Shown piece by piece: positions 26,414 to 34,311 of a DNA stretch of 64,000 bases. The translations under genes were made by a program, and so were the position numbers. Within the stretch, counting starts at the first letter, position 1. Every line of letters begins with the position of its first letter. Below the pieces are notes generated by a model. The model saw only the letters and a program-made list of their open reading frames with translations, was not told where the DNA came from and ran no database searches. Origin of the DNA: Actinomadura sp. 6K520. Its GTDB lineage: Bacteria; Actinomycetota; Actinomycetes; Streptosporangiales; Streptosporangiaceae. The stretch lies in contig NZ_SMLC01000006.1 of NCBI RefSeq assembly GCF_004349245.1, positions 31,215-95,214 of the forward strand. The letters run 5' to 3'.

Positions 26414-28282
26414 ATGTTCCGCTTCAGCCTCCACCGCCCCTTCGACCCGGCCGCGCTTCGCTGGCACTCAGCCAAGGGGAGTTGGCGACATGACTCCGAG
26501 TCCGGTCAAGGCCTGGGCTGGATCGAGCCGTTTACCCACCCGGCGCTCGAACATCAGTTGATCCTCGGGCCCGGCGGCCAGGGCTTCGTCATCAACCGCG
26601 AACGGCGACGCGGAGCCGCCCAGGTCAGCCGGGTTCACCGCGCCCGCGACGACACCGCCTATGCGCGACTGCGCGCGCAGGCGACCGCCTGGCCTCTGGG
26701 CTTCGTCCTGCTCGACCTCGATTCCTCAGCGGTCCGGATCACTGCCAGCGCTTGGGGCCTGGCACCGGTCCACCTCACCACCAGCCCAGAGGGCACGCTC
26801 CACGGCTCCTGGGACCTACTAGATCTCCTCGCCGCCACCACGGACCGTCTCAACCCAGTCGAGGTGGTGCGGTTCCTGACCTACACCCCCATCTATTCGT
26901 GCCACACCCTGCTCGCCGACGTGCAGACCGTCACCGAACGCGCCACCGCCACCTTCACTCGGCGGCCCGGCGGCACCGGGCGCCTCCGCATCGACTACCC
27001 CGAGCCCGGTCTGCACGCGCTGCCACGCCGCTTGCGCCGGGACGCCGATCCCGTCGCCGCATTCGAGGACCTGCTCGCCCACGTGATCGAACAGTGGGAC
27101 TACTTTCCCGACACCACCGTCGCCGACCTGTCAGGCGGCATGGACTCCACCAACGTCGCGCTTACCCTCGCCCAGCTCCACCCCGGCCGTGTCACCACCG
27201 GCGCGATGCTCCTCGCCGGCCCCTACGGCCAGCAACAGACTCGCCGCCGCACACAGCTGCGACGCGCCGGGTTCGCCGGCGACCACCGACTGCAGATGGT
27301 CGACCATCTGCCCTTCGCCCCCGACGGCCCCCGCGCACGCGGGCACCGGTTCCACCCTCAAGAAGGCCCGTACGCCGAAGCCCGCAACCTGCTCCTGGAC
27401 CGCTACGTCGCCGACGGCGCCCGCGTCGTCTTCACTGGCCTGGGCGGCGACGAAGTGATGAAGCTCCGCACCAACGAGGTCACTCGTTCCGGTGGTCGCC
27501 GACCGGAGCCGCCGCTTCGCATCGGTGACCACAATGAGCCGGTCTATCTCGGCGACCGGGGCCGCCGTCTGCTGGAGGCCCGCTACGACGACGCCGCACC
27601 GGTCGGCCCCACCCTGTGGTCCATCCTGGACGCCTACGCCGCCCTGTATCCGCACTACATGCGGCGCGGGCTGTGGCCGATCAACCCCCTGGCCGCCCCA
27701 CAGATCGTCCGTCTCGCCGAGAGCCTGCCCGCGTCCTGGCGCACGAAGAAGCGGCTGTTTCGCGAGCGCCTCACACGTCTCGGCTTCTCGCAAGAGGTCG
27801 CCCATCCGCCGCTGCCGGAGAACTTCCAGCACATCCTGGACCTGGCGATGCGCCGCCACGGCGTTACGCTGCTCGAATCCCTACTCGACGACGGGTCACG
27901 GCTCGTCGCCGAGGGGTACCTGGATGCGGAGGAGTTGCGCCGCACCTGTAGGTGCTTCGCCGCCACCGGCCAGCGCACGTACGAGGTGTACCGGCCGCTG
28001 ATACTGGAGGCGGGCCTGCGGTCGCTCAGCCACCCGCCCGGTCGCGGTCGGCACGGTCGCGGTCCGCACCTGCAGATCCGGCTGCCGCTCAGCGGGCCGG
28101 GACATGATGTAGCCGGTATGGCCTCGCCGCTCCACCTCCCGCAGCAACGTCCACCCCTGCACCCGGCAGTAGTAGTCGGCCAGCGCGGCATGGAACGCAC
28201 CGCGCCGCACGTGCAACCGGCCCGTCCGGGCCGCGTGGTCCAACGCCCACCGTGCGATCGAATGCCCGAACCGGTTCGCTGA
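26414..28282 (+). CDS. Asparagine-synthase-like ATP-dependent amide-forming enzyme
   Basis: 622-residue member of the AsnB superfamily. The N-terminus is MFRFSLHRPF, with no Cys at position 2, so glutamine cannot serve as ammonia donor by the usual route; lasso cyclases also lack this residue. The N-terminal fold is otherwise retained (WGLAPVHLTTSPEGTLHGSWDLLDLL). The synthetase domain has the PP-loop SGGMDSTN near residue 239 and GLGGDEVMK near 343. AGGAGG lies 11 bp before the ATG. The conserved part ends near 28030; the remaining 80 residues are read through sequence that encodes the convergent GNAT gene and look like antisense. Predicted role: adenylating an Asp/Glu side chain of the 50-residue peptide and joining it to an amine. 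Confidence 0.8.
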   Translation: MFRFSLHRPFDPAALRWHSAKGSWRHDSESGQGLGWIEPFTHPALEHQLILGPGGQGFVINRERRRGAAQVSRVHRARDDTAYARLRAQATAWPLGFVLLDLDSSAVRITASAWGLAPVHLTTSPEGTLHGSWDLLDLLAATTDRLNPVEVVRFLTYTPIYSCHTLLADVQTVTERATATFTRRPGGTGRLRIDYPEPGLHALPRRLRRDADPVAAFEDLLAHVIEQWDYFPDTTVADLSGGMDSTNVALTLAQLHPGRVTTGAMLLAGPYGQQQTRRRTQLRRAGFAGDHRLQMVDHLPFAPDGPRARGHRFHPQEGPYAEARNLLLDRYVADGARVVFTGLGGDEVMKLRTNEVTRSGGRRPEPPLRIGDHNEPVYLGDRGRRLLEARYDDAAPVGPTLWSILDAYAALYPHYMRRGLWPINPLAAPQIVRLAESLPASWRTKKRLFRERLTRLGFSQEVAHPPLPENFQHILDLAMRRHGVTLLESLLDDGSRLVAEGYLDAEELRRTCRCFAATGQRTYEVYRPLILEAGLRSLSHPPGRGRHGRGPHLQIRLPLSGPGHDVAGMASPLHLPQQRPPLHPAVVVGQRGMERTAPHVQPARPGRVVQRPPCDRMPEPVR

Positions 28283-28570
28283 CGGAAGGGTCCAGGTCGA
28301 CGCGAGGAACACCGATGGCTGCTCCCGCTCGTGCTGAGTGAACGCCCAAGCCGGACATTCACTCAGCACGGTGGTGCATCCCACGACCGTCCCATCGGCC
28401 TCCAGCGCCCACACCGGCCACTCCGGCTCACCCACCTGATCAGCCAGCGTCTCCGCGATCCCTTCCGGCGCGCTCTGCCCACGCCCGCGCAGCCAGGCGA
28501 CTCTCGCGGTCACCATCGCGCGAACCCCGTCCCGGTGCCGCGCGGAATCCGCCGGAAGCATCAACAGCAT
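27896..28570 (-). CDS. GNAT-family N-acetyltransferase
   Basis: 224-residue acetyltransferase frame. The recognisable GNAT fold runs from MLLMLPADSARHRDGVRAMV to about residue 165 (VWALEADGTVVGCTTVL, ALADYYCRVQGWTLLREVE, HTGYIMSR). The remaining 60 residues are antisense to the asparagine-synthase-like gene and have no domain character, so the two convergent genes overlap by 387 bp. Acetyltransferases occur in some RiPP clusters (the acetylated lasso peptide albusnodin is one known case), so a link to the neighbouring peptide is possible, but opposite orientation argues against an operon. Confidence 0.75.
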   Translation of the reverse strand: MLLMLPADSARHRDGVRAMVTARVAWLRGRGQSAPEGIAETLADQVGEPEWPVWALEADGTVVGCTTVLSECPAWAFTQHEREQPSVFLASTWTLPSANRFGHSIARWALDHAARTGRLHVRRGAFHAALADYYCRVQGWTLLREVERRGHTGYIMSRPAERQPDLQVRTATVPTATGRVAERPQARLQYQRPVHLVRALAGGGEAPTGAAQLLRIQVPLGDEP

Positions 28571-28683
28571 CAGCCCACTCCTCCCGCGCGGACCATCACC
28601 TTATGCTGTGGCGTTCTTGGACCCGCGGGATTCCGGCTTGAGCGGCGCCCTCTTTCCTCGACAGTCATGCAGCTTCTGCGAGA

Positions 28684-28776
28684 TCCTCATCGCCCCTACG
28701 GGGCCGCAACCGGAAGGGTCCGCAAGTTGACTTACGGACCCCCACCTGTCCTCATCGTCCCCACGAGGGTCCCAAT
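28684..28776. CRISPR. Relic of a CRISPR array: two repeat-like units and one spacer-like gap
   Basis: TCCTCATCGCCCCTACGGGG (extended by CCGCAAC) at 28684-28710 and TCCTCATCGTCCCCACGAGG (extended by GTCCCAAT) at 28749-28776 are copies of one about 28-30 bp sequence, offset by 65 bp. Both match, with changes, the actinobacterial repeat type centred on CTCATCGCCCCTACGAGGG. The 38-bp gap is spacer-sized. No third unit occurs at the next 65-bp step on either side and no cas gene is in the window, so this is a remnant and not a working array. Confidence 0.5.
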
Positions 28777-28835
28777 GCGGCGGACAGCCTTTCGATCACT
28801 CTGCGTATGCAGGGCCTGTACTTGCACTTCCGGCG

Positions 28836-28858
28836 CTTGGTGAGCACAGGGTGCGCAC
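28836..28858. repeat. Copy of a short dispersed sequence
   Basis: CTTGGTGAGCACAGGGTGCG followed by CAC; closely matches GTTGGTGAGCACAAGGTGCG at 30805-30824. The half-sites GTGAGCAC and GTGCGCAC make it partly repetitive. Confidence 0.5.
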
Positions 28859-28965
28859 GAACTGTAATGGATCACCGTGGATGAGGGTGCATCGTGGGGA
28901 CGCTGACCTGCGGAAACGTGAATTTGCCGGGATGGCGAATCATCACATAGCACGCCCGAAAAAGA

Positions 28966-29023
28966 ACTGCTAATGCGGTTTGGGTGCAAGCCCATCCGGG
29001 GTTCAAATCCCCGATCCTCCGCC
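28966..29023 (+). tRNA. 3' fragment of tRNA-Ser(GCT): attachment site remnant
   Basis: The sequence contains the anticodon loop CTGCTAA (anticodon GCT), the 3' anticodon stem TGCGG, a long variable arm TGGG-TGCAAG-CCCA, a perfect T arm CGGGG-TTCAAAT-CCCCG, the acceptor strand ATCCTCC and GCC. The bases before the loop (AAGAA) do not pair with TGCGG and there is no D arm or 5' acceptor, so the gene is not functional. Integrases that target tRNA genes leave just such a displaced 3' half at the far end of the element, while the intact tRNA is rebuilt at the other end. The element should therefore lie to the left, with its other end beyond position 1. Confidence 0.8.
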
Positions 29024-29027
29024 TCTG

Positions 29028-29072
29028 ACCAGCGGTTTCCTTGATCTAGTTCGGGTCGAGGGAGCCGCTGGT
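29028..29072. terminator. Terminator hairpin after the tRNA fragment
   Basis: ACCAGCGG (29028-29035) pairs with CCGCTGGT (29065-29072) over a 29-nt loop, 5 bp after the tRNA end. Probably the original terminator of the tRNA gene, which supports the right-hand side being the old chromosomal flank. Confidence 0.55.
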
Positions 29073-29104
29073 TTCGCGTTGGGGGGCCGATGGGGGGCCG
29101 ACGC

Positions 29105-29521
29105 GGCGGGGGACGCCCGCCAGATCCGCGAGATCGCTGACTGCGACATCCCGGTCGCCGCCGCCATCGACCGCGTCGACCAGTGCGTGTCGGCGCCGGG
29201 CGTCTCCTCCAGCGTCGCGGTGACCACCCGCTCGACCTGCTCATCGCTGATCACGCGGGGCCGGCCCGGACGCGGCTCATCGGTCAGGCCCTCCAGCCGA
29301 TCGGACAGGAACCGCGACCGCCACTTCGACACCGTGTTACGCGAGGTCCCGGCCTGCTCCGCCACACGGGCGATCGTGCCGCCCTCGGCGCACAACAACA
29401 CGATCCGCGCCCGCAACGCCAACGCCTGCGAGGTCTTGCGGCGACGCACCCACCCGGTCAGCACCGACCGCTCCTCCTCGGACAACACCACCGGTGCAAC
29501 CTTCGGGCTCGGCATCCCCAC
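29105..29521 (-). pseudogene. Truncated IS630-family transposase
   Basis: The first 138 residues are an IS630-type N-terminus: LSEEERSVLTGWVRRRKTSQ, IARVAEQAGTSRNTVSKWR, DEPRPGRPRVISDEQVERV, then ATGMSQSAISRIWRA. At that point the match stops and the frame runs into unrelated sequence beside the tRNA terminator. The whole DDE catalytic domain is missing. The sequence upstream of the start (TTGTGAGTCAATAATTCTTT, 29535-29554 on the minus strand) looks like the intact IS end; the other end is lost. It marks a deletion or insertion scar at the island border. Confidence 0.85.
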
Positions 29522-29554
29522 AGCCTACCGACTAACAAAGAATTATTGACTCAC

Positions 29555-30364
29555 AACACTAGCACATGTGGAGTGTGGTCGACTGGGTTATCACTTACCA
29601 CCTTTGTATGCAGTATGTCTGCCTGAAGAGGCGGCATGGCTGTGCCCCACCTGGAGGGCGGCAGTGGCAACCACACTCATTGTGAGCAGCCCGCACACAG
29701 AGCGTCGTAGCTTCACGTATACCAACTTTTCGCTAGCGAACGAACTTCACCAAAGAAGTCGTGGGAGACTCGCAGTGTTGGGCGTTTCGATAGGTCGCTG
29801 ACTTCTCGCCATTCAAGGCGAGATCTGGCCAAGAACGATTTCGACGTGATTCTTATATCTAGATCAACTCTCGTGATCAAGATCTTGACAGGAGAGTCAA
29901 TCCGTGACACGGAGCTAGTGAAAATGCCGTCTGACCTGCACTTTGAGTGGTCGATGGCGGAACGTTCCTGTGGCCGCTTGCGGACACTATGGAGACAGTT
30001 GGACCGTGTCGACGATGTGCGGCAGCGCAACTCGAAGGCGTTGGATGGCGGACTGTCCGTGACGTTATGTGTGCAGAAACGGCGGAACACAGGGGACCAA
30101 CCTCCACCCCAGAGCGAGATCCGGACCACCAGCCTGAGCGACACCACGAATAAACAAGCCGGTCAAGCCGCTACGTGGCCTGACCGGCACCTCGCAGATC
30201 GAGGTTAGAGGTGACCTAGCTTTTCGCAACGCCGGCTGATTGTCGGCATGGACATAAGGCGGTTGAAGGCGTCAGGTCTCGACAGCAGCAGAAGGCGGTC
30301 GGGCATTGGCGGTGCCGCCCTGTGTGGGGTGAACATGCCGTCAGCGGAGACCTCTGTGGACGCC
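29555..30364. other. AT-rich gene-poor region
   Basis: About 800 bp with base composition near 50-55% GC against about 70% around it. Two overlapping opposite open frames of 120-144 codons (29713-30147 and 29846-30208) have no domain character, no convincing ribosome site and unusual codons, so I do not call them. GATC-rich sequence lies at 29853-29885 and a hairpin at 30158-30188. Probably foreign or decayed DNA. Confidence 0.45.
30158..30188. terminator. Hairpin in the AT-rich region
   Basis: GCCGGTCA (30158-30165) and TGACCGGC (30181-30188) form a perfect 8-bp stem; the loop contains a further GCC/GGC pairing. Likely a rho-independent-type terminator of a gene that is no longer recognisable. 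Confidence 0.55.
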
Positions 30365-30636
30365 TCAGGACTCGGCGACAGGGATAGTACGGTGAGCTGG
30401 CTCTTGCCCCGGTGTTGGAGTTCGCGGACGGTTTCGCTTCCGTCGTCGCAGGTGAGTCAGTCGCGCTCGCCCCGTGGCCATCTCCTTTGCGAGGTCCTCA
30501 AGGATCCAGCGCAGCGCGGATACGGCGTTCGAGTACCTCAAATACTTTGGGTTCTGGTTCGACTTTCGAGCTCGCACTCCTCACGCATCCGCCTGAGTTC
30601 ATCGATCATGCTCTGCAGTCGCTCAAGGTCAGCCAT
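30365..30636 (-). pseudogene. Frameshifted small gene of unknown function
   Basis: From the ATG at 30636 the minus strand reads MADLERLQSMIDELRRMREE then CELESRTRTQSI and stops. One base shift in the CAGAACCCAAAG stretch (about 30566-30580) continues with KYLRYSNAVSALRWILEDLA and on to 30365. Both parts have the even, helical composition of a real small protein, so I read it as one gene of about 70-90 residues with a frameshift. I do not recognise the family. Confidence 0.4.
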
Positions 30637-30747
30637 AGCGAGGATCCTCGCCTGCCCGAATCGCCCCGGGCAAACGTCCGCTCATGCCGCCGAACCGGAA
30701 CTCTCCCGGTCCGCCTGCGGTTCGCAGATTCTCAATCGGCGACAGAA

Positions 30748-30826
30748 GGCGCCCTGGCGATTACGGTTGGTGCCCATTTGGCGGATGGTCACCTGCCTTG
30801 GCGGTTGGTGAGCACAAGGTGCGCAC
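30748..30826. repeat. Dispersed repeat, copy A
   Basis: GCCCTGGCGATTACGGTTGG, then CCATTTGG, TGGTCACCT and TTGGCGGTTGGTG in the same order as at 36249-36318, followed by GAGCACAAGGTGCGCAC shared with 28836-28858. It lies in the gap before the gene at 30908. Confidence 0.6.
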
Positions 30827-30907
30827 CGAGCCGCCGACGTACTGGCCACAGGTCCTCCATCGCCGTACGGCAGCGATCGACCTTGAAAGGTGGTTTGATC
30901 GCCGACT

Positions 30908-31585
30908 ATGGGGCCTTGTGTGGTGGCGGTGGACATCGGATCGGTGAAGGCGCCGTCGAAGTTCGCGTGGGCGGCGTTCGACGTTCCCGTCCAGGACTCG
31001 ATCGCCGAAGGCGAGGACCCGAGCAGCGCGATGGAGCGCTTGGCGGCCGGGCTCGCAGACGACCGGCAGGCGGTGCTGCTTCTTGAGTCGCCGATGTCGG
31101 TCCCCGTGCCGGACGCCGACGACACCGGCTGGCATTGGCTGGGCAAGGCCCGGGAGGGTGAAGGCAACCGGCCATGGTCGGCAGGAGCAGGCGCCGGCGT
31201 GCTCGCCACCGGGCTGGCCCAGGCGGCATGGATGCTGAGTCGATTGGCAGTGGCGACGCCCGATCTGACGGTGACGACGCAGCCTGGCCGGTGGCAGGCG
31301 GGCAGGGCTCGGCTTCTGCTCGCCGAGGCGTTCGTCTCGGGCGCCGGAAAGCCTGTCCCGGTCGTGGCCGGACAGCACGCCGCGGATGCGAAGGCGGCCG
31401 GGCGTGCCCTGGTCGAGCGTTTGCGCGATGGCGGCCCGCTGGCTTCCGACGTGCGTTGCGCTCCGCACAACCCCCTGAATCTCCTCGCGGCCACGGCCCT
31501 ATGGGCAGGGCTCGCCCTCAACCCGGACGAACTCCACAACGACGTGCTGGTCGTACGCGTCAAACCGATACCCGCACATCTGTGA
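30908..31585 (+). CDS. Hypothetical protein, possible RNase H-like fold
   Basis: 225 residues. The first strand region VVAVDIGSVKAPSKFAWAAF and the later AVLLLESPMSVPVP resemble the start of RNase H-fold families such as DUF429 (Asp in the first strand, a second strand with an acidic residue). The C-terminal half has HAADAKAAGRALVERL and NLLAATALWAGLAL, helical. I cannot name the family with certainty. No strong ribosome site precedes the ATG. It is followed closely by a methyltransferase on the same strand. Confidence 0.6.
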   Translation: MGPCVVAVDIGSVKAPSKFAWAAFDVPVQDSIAEGEDPSSAMERLAAGLADDRQAVLLLESPMSVPVPDADDTGWHWLGKAREGEGNRPWSAGAGAGVLATGLAQAAWMLSRLAVATPDLTVTTQPGRWQAGRARLLLAEAFVSGAGKPVPVVAGQHAADAKAAGRALVERLRDGGPLASDVRCAPHNPLNLLAATALWAGLALNPDELHNDVLVVRVKPIPAHL

Positions 31586-31597
31586 ACGTGCACGCTC

Positions 31598-32368
31598 ATG
31601 CCGGCTATCGAGTGGTGGCCGACCTTGACGGATGACCATGCCGCTCTTCGTGCGCGGACGGACCGCAATGCCGGAGTGACGCGGTTGCTTGACGATGATG
31701 CGCTGGTGAGCTCGTCGGTCGTGGCGAACTGCATGATGAATCGCGAACGGTCTCTCAGCGGCTCCAACGGTTACGGCCGGGAACTCGGTATTGACGTCAT
31801 GGCCGAGTTGAGCGCCCGCGTCAGGGCGTCAACGTCCGTGCGGTGGCTGGACGTGTGCTGCGGGAGCGGACGGGCGCCGGTCGAGGCGGCGAGGCTCCTG
31901 GCCGATCGCGGCCTGACCGCACACGCCGAGATCACCGGGCTGGATCTCGTGGACCATTTCGTCTCAGGCAGCCGTCCCCCGCTGCTGCGCCTGATCAGCG
32001 GCTCGGTCGCCGATTGGATTCCCGACGGCCGCTTCGACCTGATCACTTGCGTGCATGGGCTGCACTACGTGGGCGACAAACTCGGCGTCCTGAGCCGCAT
32101 CGCATCCTGGCTCACCGGAGATGGGCTCTTCATCGCCAACTTCGACGCCCGCTCGGTCCGCCGTGCGGACGGCACACCCGCCGGCCGCCGGCTCACCACC
32201 CAGTTGCGCGCCCAGGGGTTCGCCTATGACTCCGCCCGCCGCCGCATCTCCCGCCGCGGATGCGCGCAGACACGGTTCCCGTACCGTTATCTCGGAGCAG
32301 ACGATCAGGCCGGCCCCAACTACACCGGCCAACCCGCCGTCAACTCGTTCTACGAACCACATCCCTGA
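31598..32368 (+). CDS. Class I SAM-dependent methyltransferase
   Basis: Up to 256 residues. Motif I is WLDVCCGSGRAPVEAARLLA, the acidic end of strand 2 is ITGLDLVDHF, then DLITCVHGLHYVGDKLG and DGLFIANFD follow, all of the class I (UbiE/COQ5-like) fold. The substrate is unknown. The first ATG lies 13 bp after the preceding gene; an alternative is the ATG pair at 31733/31736 (MMNRERSLSG), where conservation seems to begin. Probably cotranscribed with the gene at 30908. Confidence 0.78.
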   Translation: MPAIEWWPTLTDDHAALRARTDRNAGVTRLLDDDALVSSSVVANCMMNRERSLSGSNGYGRELGIDVMAELSARVRASTSVRWLDVCCGSGRAPVEAARLLADRGLTAHAEITGLDLVDHFVSGSRPPLLRLISGSVADWIPDGRFDLITCVHGLHYVGDKLGVLSRIASWLTGDGLFIANFDARSVRRADGTPAGRRLTTQLRAQGFAYDSARRRISRRGCAQTRFPYRYLGADDQAGPNYTGQPAVNSFYEPHP

Positions 32369-32586
32369 ACTTCTGCTCATGGGCTGGGACGGACGAAAGG
32401 CACGGAGCCAACACGCAGTTGACACGGACTGCCGCGCACAGACCCGCTGATGAAGGCACTCTTCTGCCGCGGCGCGCGTGGCTCTTCCGACGGGCGGATT
32501 TGCGCGACGCCGACCGTCGGCGCGTACGCAGTCCGGATTGGTTCGGCACGGGTCCGGGAACCGCCTGCCGAGGTTCGGGCGGCGTC

Positions 32587-33081
32587 TCACACGACCTGTG
32601 CGATCTTGTAAGCGATCCCGCCGTCGATCAGGTATCCCGATCCCACGCAGACGATGTCGTTCAGCCATGCGTACTGCTCCGCCCCGGTCTCGAAGAGCGG
32701 GTTGGTCCGGAAGTAGTAGCGGGCCGGGTCGATGTGGTGGCGTTTGGATGGGTCGGCCAGGTCGGCCCGTAGATCGGGCGGAACGACCCAGCGGCCGCTG
32801 TAGGTCATGTGCACCAGGGCGTCGTCGTGGGTGCGCAGAGTGAGCCGGACGTCCAGGGTCATGGCCCCGTCAGGCCGGAACAACGCCCAGTCGCCGCCGC
32901 CCGGCAGCACCTGGCCGCGCAGCCGTGGCCCGTGGAAGGTGCCGCCCGCGGAGCCGAAGAGGATTCGTCGCCCGAGCGGGCCGGCGCCGATGTTCAGCGG
33001 GGGGTTCAGGTCGACCAGGATGTCGAACAGATGCCGCGTGGTGATGTCGCCGAGTGCCTTCACGCGGGGGTCGGGGGTCAT
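32587..33081 (-). CDS. DUF3237 domain protein
   Basis: 164 residues with the DUF3237 pattern: GAGPLGRRILFGSAGGTFHG, LPGGGDWALFRPDG, TLDVRLTLRTHDDALVHMTY, and RYYFRTNPLFETGAEQYAWL near the end. These small beta-barrel proteins have no established function. The start ATG overlaps the stop of the upstream NTF2-like gene (ATGA), so the two are translated together. Both lie under the TetR operator at 33538. Confidence 0.88.
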   Translation of the reverse strand: MTPDPRVKALGDITTRHLFDILVDLNPPLNIGAGPLGRRILFGSAGGTFHGPRLRGQVLPGGGDWALFRPDGAMTLDVRLTLRTHDDALVHMTYSGRWVVPPDLRADLADPSKRHHIDPARYYFRTNPLFETGAEQYAWLNDIVCVGSGYLIDGGIAYKIAQVV

Positions 33082-33527
33082 GAAGCGTCCCTGAACAGCC
33101 TGCGCCGGACCGCGTCGGTCGAGACGCCGGACTGCGCGCACAACTCCGACAGGTCGAAGAAGAACCGCTCGCCGACGATGAGATCGTCCTTGAAGGTGAA
33201 CTGGATGAACACCGGCAGCTCGGCGCGCTGGCCGTTGGGCTCCACGCCGAAGCGGTCGCCGGTCATCGTCATCCGCGCGGTGCCCCAGCAGACCAGGGTG
33301 TCGTCGTTGCCGGCGTGGCCGTCCAAGGCGATGTCGTAGTCCGGGAAGGACGCGAAGAACCTGGTCAGTGCCCGCTCGTTCTCGGTGGTGCCATGCGCCT
33401 TCGTCCCGAGGGGCGGCGCCTCCAGCAGCATCTGTGGGTGGAGCAGCCGCATGGCCGCGGGCACGTCCTGGCGGCTCTTGGCGGCCGCCAGCTCCTGCGC
33501 CAGCTCGAACATCCGATGGCTTCTCAT
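33078..33527 (-). CDS. NTF2-like/SnoaL-type protein
   Basis: 149 residues from the ATG at 33527 (MRSHRMFELAQELAAAKSRQ). The cone-shaped NTF2 fold is seen in AAMRLLHPQMLLEAPPLGTK, FFASFPDYDIALDGHAGNDD and FIQFTFKDDLIVGERFFFD. Members are polyketide cyclases, isomerases or small ligand binders. First gene of a two-gene operon with the DUF3237 gene, transcribed away from a TetR regulator. A longer frame starts at 33563 but would run across the operator. Confidence 0.85.
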   Translation of the reverse strand: MRSHRMFELAQELAAAKSRQDVPAAMRLLHPQMLLEAPPLGTKAHGTTENERALTRFFASFPDYDIALDGHAGNDDTLVCWGTARMTMTGDRFGVEPNGQRAELPVFIQFTFKDDLIVGERFFFDLSELCAQSGVSTDAVRRRLFRDAS

Positions 33528-33537
33528 GCAACTAAAC

Positions 33538-33553
33538 ATACGGTCGACCGTAT
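33538..33553. promoter_or_regulatory. TetR operator: 16-bp perfect palindrome
   Basis: ATACGGTCGACCGTAT lies between the divergent NTF2-like (33527) and TetR (33587) starts, 11 bp from the former. Perfect symmetry and position fit an autorepressor site controlling both directions. Confidence 0.8.
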
Positions 33554-33586
33554 TTATTGGCAAGGGTTCATGGCAGAATTGAACCG

Positions 33587-34183
33587 ATGAGTGAGAAGGT
33601 GCGGGACGGGCGGCTGCTGCGCGGTGCGCGGTCCCGGCGGACGATCGCTCGCCACGCCGTCGATGTGGCGTCGCTCGAAGGGCTCGACGGGCTCAGCTTC
33701 GGCCGGCTCGCCACCGAACTCGGAGTCAGCAAGGGCGGCATCCAGACCCTGTTCGGCACGAAGGAGAACCTGCAGCTCGCGGTCGCCGAAGCCGCGCGCG
33801 CGGCGTTCGAGGAGGCCGTGGTCGCACCCGCGCTGGCGCAGCCGCCCGGTTCGGCGCGGCTGCGCACCCTGGTCGACCGCTGGATCGCCTACGCGCAGGA
33901 ACCGCTGTTTCCCGGCGGCTGCTTCTGGGCGGCGAACCTTCCGGTCTTCGACAGCCGACCAGGCCCGGTGCGCGACACCCTGGCCCGCCAGCAGAGGGCC
34001 TGGCGCGAACTGATCGCCGGCGAACTGCGCCACGCGGCCGACACGGCCGAGCACGCCGTCCCTCTGGCCTTCCAGATCGACGCGGTCCTCACCGCCACCA
34101 ACACCGCGCTCCGGCTCGGCGACGACAGCGCCGTGGACACGGCCCATCGCATCATCGACGGGCTCCTTCCACCACCAGGCTGA
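33587..34183 (+). CDS. TetR-family regulator
   Basis: 198 residues from the ATG MSEKVRDGRLL. The DNA-binding domain is RRTIARHAVDVASLEGLDGL, SFGRLATELGVSKGGIQTLF, GTKENLQLAV, with a clear helix-turn-helix. The ligand-binding part has PGGCFWAANLPVFDSRPGPV, the cysteine stretch seen in the TetR subfamily with the C-terminal domain TetR_C_6/33. It is divergent from the NTF2/DUF3237 operon and overlooks the palindrome at 33538, so it probably represses that operon and itself. The ligand is unknown. Confidence 0.9.
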   Translation: MSEKVRDGRLLRGARSRRTIARHAVDVASLEGLDGLSFGRLATELGVSKGGIQTLFGTKENLQLAVAEAARAAFEEAVVAPALAQPPGSARLRTLVDRWIAYAQEPLFPGGCFWAANLPVFDSRPGPVRDTLARQQRAWRELIAGELRHAADTAEHAVPLAFQIDAVLTATNTALRLGDDSAVDTAHRIIDGLLPPPG

Positions 34184-34311
34184 CCCACCCGCCGCACCGG
34201 ACCGCTCCCGAAACCATCCGCACATGCCGCGAGTCGGTGCCCAGGTGGGCCTGCGCATTCGATCGCCGTTGGCGATGGCGGGGGGTCATCAGTGCGGGCA
34301 TGAGCGGCGGG

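Larger units (their letters stand above)
28571..28966. other. Gene-free region with CRISPR-like relics
   Basis: About 400 bp between the GNAT gene and the tRNA fragment. It holds two repeat-like units (28684-28710 and 28749-28776), one copy of a short dispersed sequence (28836-28858), and otherwise nothing that I can read as a gene. It forms the right end of the predicted integrated element. Confidence 0.5.

Noticed and set aside
26201..28570. Standard lasso peptide cluster with acetyltransferase
   Set aside because: No B-type peptidase or recognition element is present, the precursor lacks a clear lasso core, and the GNAT gene is on the opposite strand. Kept only as an open RiPP hypothesis.
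28684..28776. Working CRISPR array
   Set aside because: Only two diverged repeat units, no leader and no cas genes.
29713..30208. Two opposite open frames in the AT-rich region
   Set aside because: No domain, no ribosome site, irregular composition. Reported as a gene-free region instead.
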